Shown piece by piece: positions 1-5,244 of a stretch of DNA of 5,739 nt. The DNA is taken from assembly GCA_014860845.1 (NCBI GenBank), contig JACZIY010000670.1, positions 1-5,739 of the forward strand. Direction: 5' to 3'. This DNA comes from Anaerolineaceae bacterium. GTDB taxonomy: Bacteria; Chloroflexota; Anaerolineae; Anaerolineales; Anaerolineaceae. A program made the translations under genes and the position numbers. Under the pieces are notes generated by a model. It was not told the DNA's origin. It saw only the letters and a list, made by a program, of their open reading frames with translations, and made no database searches. The stretch's first letter is position 1; each line of letters begins with the position of its first letter.

Positions 1-579
1 TATGTCCTCCTTGTTGTAGGATTTGTTTTATCAGTTCTGGCATTGCTTACCCCCGGTACAGGAATCGTGGAAATCATTGGATTATTTTGCATGATTTTGG
101 CTGGTTATGGAATTATTTCAAACCCAAGTAATTATTGGGCACTGTTGATATTAATTCCATTCATCCCGTTGATTTTTGTATATAGAAAGACCAAAAAAGA
201 TTATTACCTGATTGTCTCGATTGCTTTGCTAAATATCGGCTCTTATATGATTTTCAAATCTGAATCTGGTGGTTTTGCTGTTTCGCCAGTAATAGCAATC
301 GTGGTGATTTTCTTAAACGCTCCAATTTTATGGATCATAGTAAAGAAAATCATTGAGGCTATCGATAGAAAACCAGATTTTGATCCAGCCAATATTATTG
401 GGGCAAATGGTGATGCAAGAACAAATATATTCCAGGATGGAACTGCCTATGTCTCAGGGGAAGAATGGAGTGCAAGAAGTGAATATAAGATCGATAAAGG
501 AGAGAAAATTAAAGTAGTTCGAAAAGAAGGTTTGGTTCTTTGGGTAGAAAAAATCCAAAAATCTGATAGGAGGATGTAA
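1..579 (+). CDS. NfeD-family membrane protein, 5' end cut off by the window
   Basis: The reading frame is open from base 1, so the first visible codon is internal; 192 residues remain. There are four or five hydrophobic segments, at about residues 1-16, 22-39, 45-61, 67-85 and 94-114. A soluble C-terminal domain follows at about 130-185. The motif LLTPGTGIVEI between the first two segments is typical of NfeD proteins. The C-terminal domain, with G134-x-x-G137-x-A139 and GEEWSARSE (153-161), matches the NfeD OB-fold. Known relatives work with stomatin or flotillin partners in membrane organisation, and the next gene is such a partner (one-base overlap). Long NfeD proteins carry an N-terminal ClpP-like serine protease; whether this one does cannot be seen, since that part lies outside the window. 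The TTG at 43 is an in-frame leucine inside a transmembrane segment, not a likely start. Confidence 0.88.
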   Translation, partial: YVLLVVGFVLSVLALLTPGTGIVEIIGLFCMILAGYGIISNPSNYWALLILIPFIPLIFVYRKTKKDYYLIVSIALLNIGSYMIFKSESGGFAVSPVIAIVVIFLNAPILWIIVKKIIEAIDRKPDFDPANIIGANGDARTNIFQDGTAYVSGEEWSARSEYKIDKGEKIKVVRKEGLVLWVEKIQKSDRRM

Positions 580-1484
580 TGAATTTTGATTTTTCCGTAT
601 TGACTTGCCTTATCGGGGCAATAATTGTTCTTGGACTTCTGTTTCTTTGGTCAGCCATTAAAATTGTCCCAGAATATCAAAGACTGGTTGTGTTTCGTTT
701 AGGTCGAAGTATTGGTGCAAAGGGTCCAGGTTTGGTCATATTAATACCTTTTGTAGATCGTGCTGTGCGTGTAGATTTACGAGAACAGGTCCGCGAGATT
801 CCTGCACAAACATCGATCACGAATGACAACGCTCCTATTAATATCGATTTTCTCTGGTATTACAAAGTCGTTGACCCAATTCAATCTGTACTAGCTGTAG
901 GTAATTTTGAATTAGCAGCGCAAGGTATTGCGACGACCACCTTACGTTCGGTAATCGGTGGGATCATGTTGGATGGCGTTTTATCCGAAAGAGAAACCAT
1001 TAATACTTCTTTACGGGTAAGGCTTGATGAAGTAACTGAGCGGTGGGGCGTAAAGGTTACAAACGTAGAAATTCGAGAGATCACCCCTCCACGCGATGTT
1101 CAGGATGCCATGAACAGACAGTTAACAGCTGAGCGAACTCGACGCGCTGTTGTTACTGAATCGGTTGGTAAAAGAGAATCCGATATTAATGTTGCAGACG
1201 GTGAAAAACAAGCAGCGATCTTAAAAGCGCAAGGTGTTAAAGAAAGCTCTATTTTGGTGGCTGAAGGTGAAAGACAGGCACAATTATTGCGGGCTGAAGG
1301 TTATGCCGATGCTCTTGAAAAGATATTTTCCATCGCTAAGGGTATTGATTCTCAAACAATGACTCTTCAATATTTTGAGACTCTAAAATCAATGGCTTCA
1401 AACCCAGCAACAAAGTATATATTCCCGATGGAATTTACCAGTTTGTTGTCTGACTTTGTCTCAAAAAATAAAAAATCTGATTAA
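579..1484 (+). CDS. Slipin/stomatin-like SPFH-domain membrane protein
   Basis: This 301-residue protein has one N-terminal hydrophobic segment (about 7-27), then an SPFH/band-7 domain from about residue 28 to 190. The domain opens with VPEYQRLVVFRLGR and continues through GPGLVILIPFVDR and VTNVEIREITPP, the classic stomatin/slipin signatures. Residues about 183-250 are rich in Ala, Glu, Lys and Gln and should form the coiled coil that drives oligomerisation. Slipins form ring-like membrane assemblies and scaffold microdomains; bacterial ones usually pair with NfeD. The start is well fixed: AGGAGG at 568-573 lies five bases before ATG 579, which overlaps the NfeD stop (TAATG), implying translational coupling. 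Length is normal for the family. No protease or enzyme motif is visible, so its role is structural or regulatory by inference. A strong terminator follows the stop. Confidence 0.93.
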   Translation: MNFDFSVLTCLIGAIIVLGLLFLWSAIKIVPEYQRLVVFRLGRSIGAKGPGLVILIPFVDRAVRVDLREQVREIPAQTSITNDNAPINIDFLWYYKVVDPIQSVLAVGNFELAAQGIATTTLRSVIGGIMLDGVLSERETINTSLRVRLDEVTERWGVKVTNVEIREITPPRDVQDAMNRQLTAERTRRAVVTESVGKRESDINVADGEKQAAILKAQGVKESSILVAEGERQAQLLRAEGYADALEKIFSIAKGIDSQTMTLQYFETLKSMASNPATKYIFPMEFTSLLSDFVSKNKKSD

Positions 1485-1491
1485 TTTTTCC

Positions 1492-1524
1492 AGACCTCCC
1501 TGAAAAAGGGAGGTCTCGTTTTTT
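1492..1524 (+). terminator. Intrinsic terminator of the NfeD-slipin operon
   Basis: A perfect 9-bp stem, AGACCTCCC (1492-1500) with GGGAGGTCT (1508-1516), encloses a 7-base A-rich loop. CG and a run of six T (1519-1524) follow. It begins 7 bases after the slipin stop codon. The right arm contains GGGAGG, which is also the only Shine-Dalgarno-like sequence before the next start codon at 1527. Confidence 0.93.
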
Positions 1525-1526
1525 CT

Positions 1527-1961
1527 ATGATCAACATCGGGGTAGCTTCACTAAAGGATTTGAATAGTTTACGTGAATTGGAAAAAATTTGTTTTCCAAT
1601 AGATAATTGGCCTCTACTGGATTTAATTGGTGTGCTGACAATTCCAGGAATCATCCGAATTAAAGCAACATTTCTTGAGAATTTTATTGGATTTATTGCC
1701 GGTAATATAAATAACAAAGAATCTACTGGATGGATTACTACGATTGCTGTTCTTCCCGAATTCCAGAATCGAGGCATCGCTCAGCGGTTATTAGGGGAAT
1801 GTGAAAATAGAATGAACGTTGAGAAAATAAAGTTGACGGTGCGTAAAAGTAATTCAAAAGCGATTCACTTATATGAGAAGAACGGATACTTTATCCAGGA
1901 AGTTTGGAAATCGTATTACATTGATGGCGAAGATGCAATTTTGTTTCAAAAATTGTGTTGA
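1527..1961 (+). CDS. rimI: RimI-like GNAT N-acetyltransferase
   Basis: This 144-residue protein is a single GNAT domain. The acetyl-CoA pyrophosphate-binding motif is Q80-N-R-G83-I-A85, after the strand ITTIAVLPEF. The later stretch VRKSNSKAIHLYEKNGY (105-121) and the C-terminal YYIDGEDAILF match RimI, which acetylates the N-terminal alanine of ribosomal protein S18. Tyr116 corresponds to the general acid Tyr115 of E. coli RimI. However, Thr104 stands where E. coli has the proposed catalytic Glu103, so the substrate or mechanism may differ. The start at 1527 gives normal family length. It lies 3 bases after a terminator T-run, and the only SD-like sequence (GGGAGG, 1508-1513) is inside the hairpin, 13 bases away. 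I find no clear promoter of its own, so expression may depend on readthrough. The usual RimI neighbours (tsaB, tsaD, tsaE) are absent here. Confidence 0.8.
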   Translation: MINIGVASLKDLNSLRELEKICFPIDNWPLLDLIGVLTIPGIIRIKATFLENFIGFIAGNINNKESTGWITTIAVLPEFQNRGIAQRLLGECENRMNVEKIKLTVRKSNSKAIHLYEKNGYFIQEVWKSYYIDGEDAILFQKLC

Positions 1962-1986
1962 CATTTTCCGATAACATTCGTATTAT
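1958..1986 (+). promoter_or_regulatory. Near-consensus sigma-70 promoter before the mini-ORF and SWIM gene
   Basis: The -35 TTGACA (1958-1963, full consensus) is separated by exactly 17 bases from the -10 TATTAT (1981-1986, five of six). The -35 overlaps the stop codon of the RimI-like gene. Transcription would start near 1993, only about 14 bases before the ATG of an 11-codon ORF. It is the best match to a housekeeping promoter in the window. Confidence 0.82.
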
Positions 1987-2006
1987 TGAATTAATCAGGA
2001 GATTTC

Positions 2007-2042
2007 ATGAAGACAATTGTTTTATTGACATATCAAACTTAG
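2007..2042 (+). CDS. Possible 11-residue leader peptide
   Basis: ATG 2007 is preceded five bases upstream by AGGAG (1997-2001) and opens an 11-codon frame, MKTIVLLTYQT, ending in TAG at 2040-2042. It lies between a strong promoter and an intrinsic terminator whose stem starts right after the stop codon. That geometry is the one used by leader peptides in ribosome-controlled attenuators, where a ribosome at the end of the ORF would cover the left arm of the terminator. The peptide has no run of one codon type that would name a sensed amino acid. Translation has not been shown. The ORF could be chance within a small RNA of about 75 nt, or the remnant of a lost gene. Confidence 0.4.
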   Translation: MKTIVLLTYQT

Positions 2043-2068
2043 AAGGCACGCTATTTCGCGTGCTTTTT
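2043..2068 (+). terminator. Intrinsic terminator or attenuator upstream of the SWIM gene
   Basis: GCACGC (2046-2051) pairs perfectly with GCGTGC (2058-2063) around a 6-base loop. AAG (2043-2045) extends the stem with TTT (2064-2066), one pair being G-U, and a run of five T ends at 2068. It sits one base after the stop of the 11-codon ORF and 41 bases before the SWIM start codon. No second promoter is evident downstream, so it should control SWIM gene expression as well as ending RimI-like readthrough. Confidence 0.82.
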
Positions 2069-2109
2069 GTTTCTTAAACTCAAATTTCTTGAAAGGAGAA
2101 TGAATACTA

Positions 2110-2355
2110 ATGGATTATGGGATGATTGGAAAAATAGAAAAAGCTAAAAGATATGCTCAACAAAAAGATCGGTTCTCGGTGAAAAAATTTGAAGTTGAAG
2201 TAGGTGGTGAGAATAATCCTCATCATGTGACATATGATAATGGTCAATGGACCTGCGATTGTGAATTTTTTCAAAGCCGAGGTCGTTGCAGCCATACAAT
2301 GGCCTTAGAAATCATTCTTGAAGGAATGGTTGTATCAAAACAAGAAGATTTATAA
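2110..2355 (+). CDS. Small SWIM zinc-finger protein
   Basis: This 81-residue protein has a SWIM zinc finger, CxC-x8-CxH, with ligands Cys49, Cys51, Cys60 and His62 inside WTCDCEFFQSRGRCSHTMAL. SWIM domains bind nucleic acid or protein and usually sit inside larger proteins such as SWI2/SNF2 ATPases or transposases. Here the domain stands alone, after an N-terminal region of about 45 residues with a basic helix (KIEKAKRYAQQKDRF) and two likely beta strands. I recall similar small SWIM proteins from Anaerolineae; their function is unknown. AAGGAGA (2093-2099) lies about 10 bases before ATG 2110. An earlier ATG at 2100 is in another frame, too close to the SD, and stops after 14 codons. An in-frame stop at 2101 rules out a longer N-terminus. 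Met5 at 2122 is a possible alternative start. Confidence 0.88.
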   Translation: MDYGMIGKIEKAKRYAQQKDRFSVKKFEVEVGGENNPHHVTYDNGQWTCDCEFFQSRGRCSHTMALEIILEGMVVSKQEDL

Positions 2356-2374
2356 ATAAATTTGTTACCAAATA

Positions 2375-2410
2375 AAAAAGCTGTTCGTATGAATTTGTGA
2401 ACAGCTTTTT
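2375..2410. terminator. Bidirectional terminator between the SWIM gene and tRNA-Ser
   Basis: AAAAAGCTGTTC (2375-2386) pairs perfectly with GAACAGCTTTTT (2399-2410) around a 12-base loop. The stem has a GC-containing core of seven pairs and flanking A and T tracts, so a T-run follows the stem on either strand. On + it ends the SWIM transcript 20 bases after its stop. On - it lies 7 bases past the tRNA-Ser 3' end. Confidence 0.9.
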
Positions 2411-2417
2411 ATTTTTG

Positions 2418-2505
2418 CGGAGAGAGAGGGATTCGAACCCTCGGTGGCCTAAAAGACCACAACGGTTTTCGAGACCGCCCCGATCAACCACTCCGGCATC
2501 TCTCC
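2418..2505 (-). tRNA. trnS(cga): tRNA-Ser (anticodon CGA)
   Basis: The minus strand folds into a full class II tRNA of 88 nt. The acceptor stem is GGAGAGA with TCTCTCC, and the discriminator base is G, as expected for serine. A D-arm follows, then the anticodon stem GCGGT/ACCGT with loop CTCGAAA. This gives anticodon CGA at + strand 2469-2471, reading UCG. The long variable arm is a 6-bp stem, GTGGTC with GGCCAC. The T-arm is GAGGG, loop TTCGAAT, CCCTC. The long variable arm plus G73 separates it from tRNA-Leu and tRNA-Tyr. CCA is not encoded: the sequence continues GCAAAA, so 3' trimming and CCA addition are required. It has its own promoter and a terminator directly downstream. Confidence 0.97.
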
Positions 2506-2520
2506 TCTAAAACGTCTTTA

Positions 2521-2548
2521 ATTATAGCAGAGGAAACTCAGATTTCAA
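2521..2548 (-). promoter_or_regulatory. Sigma-70 promoter for tRNA-Ser
   Basis: On the minus strand, the -35 TTGAAA (2548-2543) and a consensus -10 TATAAT (2526-2521) are separated by 16 bases. The predicted start near 2514 would leave a 5' leader of about 9 nt before the tRNA. The -35 lies inside the last codons of the beta-CASP nuclease gene. Confidence 0.78.
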
Positions 2549-3932
2549 CGTAATCTAATCGATCTGGATAATAAACAGGGGCAATATGGTTTTCTTCAAG
2601 TCTATCCATTAATGCTTGTGCAGAATCCTCTTCTCCGTGGACAAGATATAAGCCCTTTAATGAGGAACTTGTTCTCATTGCGTATTGGAGCAATTTATCC
2701 TGTCCGGCATGGGCAGAAAGACCTCCGATCGTGGCAATTTCAGCTCTTCTTTCAAATAATTGTCCAAAAATCCTGACTGTCTTTTGACGTTCAGCTAAAC
2801 GTCTTCCTAAAGTATGAGGTGCCTGCCAGGAAACTATCATGATAGTGTTGAGTGGGTTTTCAATATTATTCCTTAAGTGATGAAGAATCCTGCCAGCTTC
2901 AGCCATACCTGATGCAGAAATGATAATGGCTGGTCCTTTTACATCATTTATTTTTTTCGATTCTTCAACGGATCGAGTGTAATATAAAGAAGGACTGTCT
3001 AGAGCTTTATGTCTACCTTCCTGAATAAATTTCTTGGTTTCCTCATCAAATAGAAATGCGTATTTTTTGAAAATATCGGAAGCGTTAACTGCTAATGGAC
3101 TATCCACATAAATCGGAATGGGGGGAATATCATTAGCTGCAATCATCTGATTGAGAAAATAAACAACTTCCTGCGTTCTTCCAACTGCAAACGCTGGAAT
3201 GATAATTTTTCCTCCCCTTGCAATCGTTTTCATGGTCACTTCTCTGAATTCCAGAAAAGCAGTCTCTGGATCTCTATGAGTCTTATCACCATATGTACAT
3301 TCCATGATCATATAATCTGCGTTTTCAGGCATGATAGGGTCTTTTAATAAAGGTAATCTGTCCCTTCCAATATCTCCTGAAAACCATAATCTCTTCGTCT
3401 TTCCATTTTCATTAATATCAAGGATGATTGATGCTGATCCTAATATATGCCCTGAATCTATATACGTAACAATAACTCCTTTGGCTACTTCAAAAGTTTG
3501 ATCATATTCAATAGGCGTAAATAGGTCACAAGCAATTTCAGCATCTTCGTAAGTGTATAAGGGATCTATTGGGGGTTCTCCCCGGCGAGCCCTTTTCTTA
3601 TTGACATATTGGACATCATACTCCTGAATATGACCTGAATCCCTTAACATGATTTCTGCCAGGCTGACTGTTGCTGAGGTAGCAAAAATTCGGTTTGAAT
3701 ATCCTTGTTTAACTAAATTTGGGATATTTCCACTATGATCTATGTGTGCATGGGATAGTAGTAATGCATCAATCTCTTTGGGAGAAAAATGAAAACTCTG
3801 ATTGAAGCGATATGTATCTGCTCGTTTTCCTTGAAAGAGTCCACACTCTAAAAGTATTTTTGCTCCATTCACTTCTATCAGGATCTGAGATCCGGTAACT
3901 GTTCTTGCTGCGCCTAAAAAATGAATTTTCAT
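2538..3932 (-). CDS. MBL-fold beta-CASP ribonuclease (TTHA0252/CPSF-like)
   Basis: This 464-residue protein is a metallo-beta-lactamase with an inserted beta-CASP domain, the architecture of RNA nucleases such as CPSF-73 and Thermus TTHA0252. Metal-binding residues are visible: the HAHIDH motif (His61, His63, Asp65, His66), His162 in SGHILGSA and Asp187 in SGDIG. Beta-CASP motif A is Glu211 (MECTYGD), motif B is His408 (LSAHAGQD) and motif C is His432 (VHGEED). ISASGMAEAGRILHHL is also typical of the group. Motif 1 has Glu29 (LLECGLFQG) where Asp is common, a conservative change. There are no KH domains and no RNase J C-terminal domain, so this is the short form, expected to be a soluble cytoplasmic nuclease acting on RNA. 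Its ATG overlaps the RNase D stop by four bases (ATGA), with only a weak GAAGG 12 bases upstream, so translation is probably coupled. The exact substrate cannot be told from sequence. Confidence 0.92.
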   Translation of the reverse strand: MKIHFLGAARTVTGSQILIEVNGAKILLECGLFQGKRADTYRFNQSFHFSPKEIDALLLSHAHIDHSGNIPNLVKQGYSNRIFATSATVSLAEIMLRDSGHIQEYDVQYVNKKRARRGEPPIDPLYTYEDAEIACDLFTPIEYDQTFEVAKGVIVTYIDSGHILGSASIILDINENGKTKRLWFSGDIGRDRLPLLKDPIMPENADYMIMECTYGDKTHRDPETAFLEFREVTMKTIARGGKIIIPAFAVGRTQEVVYFLNQMIAANDIPPIPIYVDSPLAVNASDIFKKYAFLFDEETKKFIQEGRHKALDSPSLYYTRSVEESKKINDVKGPAIIISASGMAEAGRILHHLRNNIENPLNTIMIVSWQAPHTLGRRLAERQKTVRIFGQLFERRAEIATIGGLSAHAGQDKLLQYAMRTSSSLKGLYLVHGEEDSAQALMDRLEENHIAPVYYPDRLDYVEI

Positions 3933-5089
3933 ATTTGGTCAATACCTTCAATAATTGCAAAAATTTCTTTTCCAAATTGTTGGAAACGATAGGGAATATT
4001 TTGCATGATTTCTTGAATATCTGACAGCGCACAATTTTTTATATGCGCAATTTGTTCCATATGTTCTTTTGGTAAAACAATATCGGATTCAACCGACAAT
4101 TCAATGCCTTTTAACCTTCGCCAATTTTTCAAAGCGTCATATTTTTGGAGGAAAAGCGGATTTGGTCGAATTCTCTCTTTTCTGTTAGAAGGAACCTGAT
4201 TTAATCCAGATGTTATTGCTTTTAAAATTTGTTCACCATATTTTTGAATCAATTTCGGAGATAACCCGCTGATGTTATTTAATAAAATTTCATTATTTGG
4301 CATTTTTTTTGCTAAATCGACGATTGTCTGGTTTCCAAACACCTTAAAGGGTGGGCGATTCAATTGTCTGGCAAGATTTTCTCTTAAGAAGTAAATCTCA
4401 ATTAATACATTTTCCTGTTGCGGGGATAATGAATTCCCTTTAATAATTTTCCAATAATGATCGTTATTTTTATTATTGACAAATGCATCTACACAGGTAA
4501 TTCTCTTAAAATCTTCAGTGGCTAATTCCCATTTATCTTCTTGTTTTAATTTTTCTAGGAGGATCTTGCGTAAATTAATCAGATAATGTGTATCACTTTG
4601 AGCATATCGCAGCATGTCATTTGAAAGAGGTCTTTTACCCCAATTTGCGCGTTGATATTTCTTTTCAACATTAACATCAAAATAGTCTTTAAGTAACGAT
4701 TGCAGTCCTATTGATTTGAATCCCAGAATTCTGGATGCGATCATGGTGTCAAAGATATTATTAAATTCAAAATGAAAATCCCTTTTCAAGCACATTAAAT
4801 CATATTCCGCTGCGTGGAAAATTTTTTCAATGTCGTCCGTTGAAAAAATTTCATTTAATGGTGATAAATTTTTCAGTTTTATAGTGTCAACTAAATAATC
4901 TTGGTCAATGGTGGAAAATTGGATAAGGCAAATTTTTTCCTGGTATTCATAGAGGCTATTCGATTCTGTGTCTACTCCAATGAAAGCCTGTTCTCTTATC
5001 TTTGAAATCATGTCCAATAATTGATGGTTTGTTTCGATCAAAATTGCAGGTTGAATAACGTCACTTTTCATGTGATGATTATAATGCAT
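3929..5089 (-). CDS. rnd: Ribonuclease D
   Basis: RNase D is a 3'-5' exoribonuclease that trims tRNA and other stable RNA 3' ends. All DEDDy catalytic residues are present: Asp40 and Glu42 (VDTES), Asp97 (HAAEYDLMCL), and Tyr162 with Asp166 (YAQSD). The exonuclease domain covers about residues 10-190. A first HRDC domain lies at about 218-292, and a second, more divergent one at about 308-384 (ALKNWRRLKGIELSV onward). At 386 residues it matches the usual length of about 375. The gene overlaps the beta-CASP nuclease by four bases, so two RNases form one operon. The start is uncertain: ATG 5089 has no Shine-Dalgarno sequence, and Met7 (5071) lies six bases after a TATAAT. Starting at Met7 would give 380 residues and lose only MHYNHH. 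Confidence 0.95.
   Translation of the reverse strand: MHYNHHMKSDVIQPAILIETNHQLLDMISKIREQAFIGVDTESNSLYEYQEKICLIQFSTIDQDYLVDTIKLKNLSPLNEIFSTDDIEKIFHAAEYDLMCLKRDFHFEFNNIFDTMIASRILGFKSIGLQSLLKDYFDVNVEKKYQRANWGKRPLSNDMLRYAQSDTHYLINLRKILLEKLKQEDKWELATEDFKRITCVDAFVNNKNNDHYWKIIKGNSLSPQQENVLIEIYFLRENLARQLNRPPFKVFGNQTIVDLAKKMPNNEILLNNISGLSPKLIQKYGEQILKAITSGLNQVPSNRKERIRPNPLFLQKYDALKNWRRLKGIELSVESDIVLPKEHMEQIAHIKNCALSDIQEIMQNIPYRFQQFGKEIFAIIEGIDQI
5078..5083 (-). promoter_or_regulatory. Possible -10 element for the RNase D operon
   Basis: A perfect TATAAT on the minus strand coincides with codons 3-4 of the longest RNase D frame. The expected transcription start, seven bases beyond, is 5071, exactly the A of the Met7 ATG. 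This would give a leaderless mRNA. No good -35 is seen at 16-18 bases; TTGAAT (5109-5104) is 20 bases away. An alternative -10, TATTAT at 5122-5117, would allow use of ATG 5089, but it also lacks a clear -35. Confidence 0.4.
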
Positions 5090-5173
5090 TAGAAGATCGA
5101 CTTATTCAAGAACGAAATAATATGAATCAGAAGAAAAAATTCATTTCCCCTTTTTTCCTTGTAAAAGATAATC

Positions 5174-5179
5174 TATAAT
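5174..5179 (+). promoter_or_regulatory. Candidate -10 for the response regulator gene
   Basis: TATAAT at 5174-5179 lies 65 bases before the response regulator start. No recognisable -35 is present at the right spacing; the upstream stretch 5144-5160 is almost all pyrimidine. It may be an activator-dependent promoter, or the true promoter may be elsewhere in this AT-rich gap. Confidence 0.35.
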
Positions 5180-5193
5180 AAGTTTTATGTTAA

Positions 5194-5209
5194 AAAATCT
5201 TAAGAATTT
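5194..5209. repeat. Imperfect 16-bp palindrome in the response regulator leader
   Basis: AAAATCTTAAGAATTT is an inverted repeat with one mismatched pair (5197/5206) and a perfect 8-bp core, TCTTAAGA. It lies between the candidate -10 and the ribosome binding site, where an operator could act. In DNA this AT-rich such a palindrome can also arise by chance. Confidence 0.3.
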
Positions 5210-5244
5210 ATCAGGATAAACTAAAAACTGCGGGAGGGAAGATC

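Noticed and set aside
881..1084. 67-codon minus-strand frame inside the slipin gene
   Set aside because: It is fully covered by a well-conserved SPFH domain on the other strand, with no Shine-Dalgarno sequence or recognisable protein.
1481..1777. 98-codon minus-strand frame opposite the RimI-like gene
   Set aside because: It runs through the terminator hairpin and the GNAT domain in antisense, and its sequence resembles no family I know.
2025..2053. Second TTGACA (2025-2030) as a promoter for the SWIM gene
   Set aside because: The sequence 16-19 bases downstream lies in the terminator stem and shows no -10 like hexamer.
2100..2144. 14-codon ORF from ATG 2100 as a second leader peptide
   Set aside because: Its ATG is only one base from the AGGAG, too close for good initiation, and it overlaps the SWIM start in another frame.
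2107..2295. 62-codon minus-strand frame opposite the SWIM gene
   Set aside because: Antisense to the zinc finger gene, with low-complexity Phe/Ser/Ile composition typical of a shadow frame.
2375..2410. Hairpin as part of a repeat family or attachment site next to the tRNA
   Set aside because: The stem with A and T tracts is fully explained as a bidirectional terminator, and no duplicated tRNA 3' end or integrase is present.
3769..4032. 87-codon minus-strand frame across the RNase D/beta-CASP junction
   Set aside because: It overlaps two solid coding regions in a different frame and has no family features.
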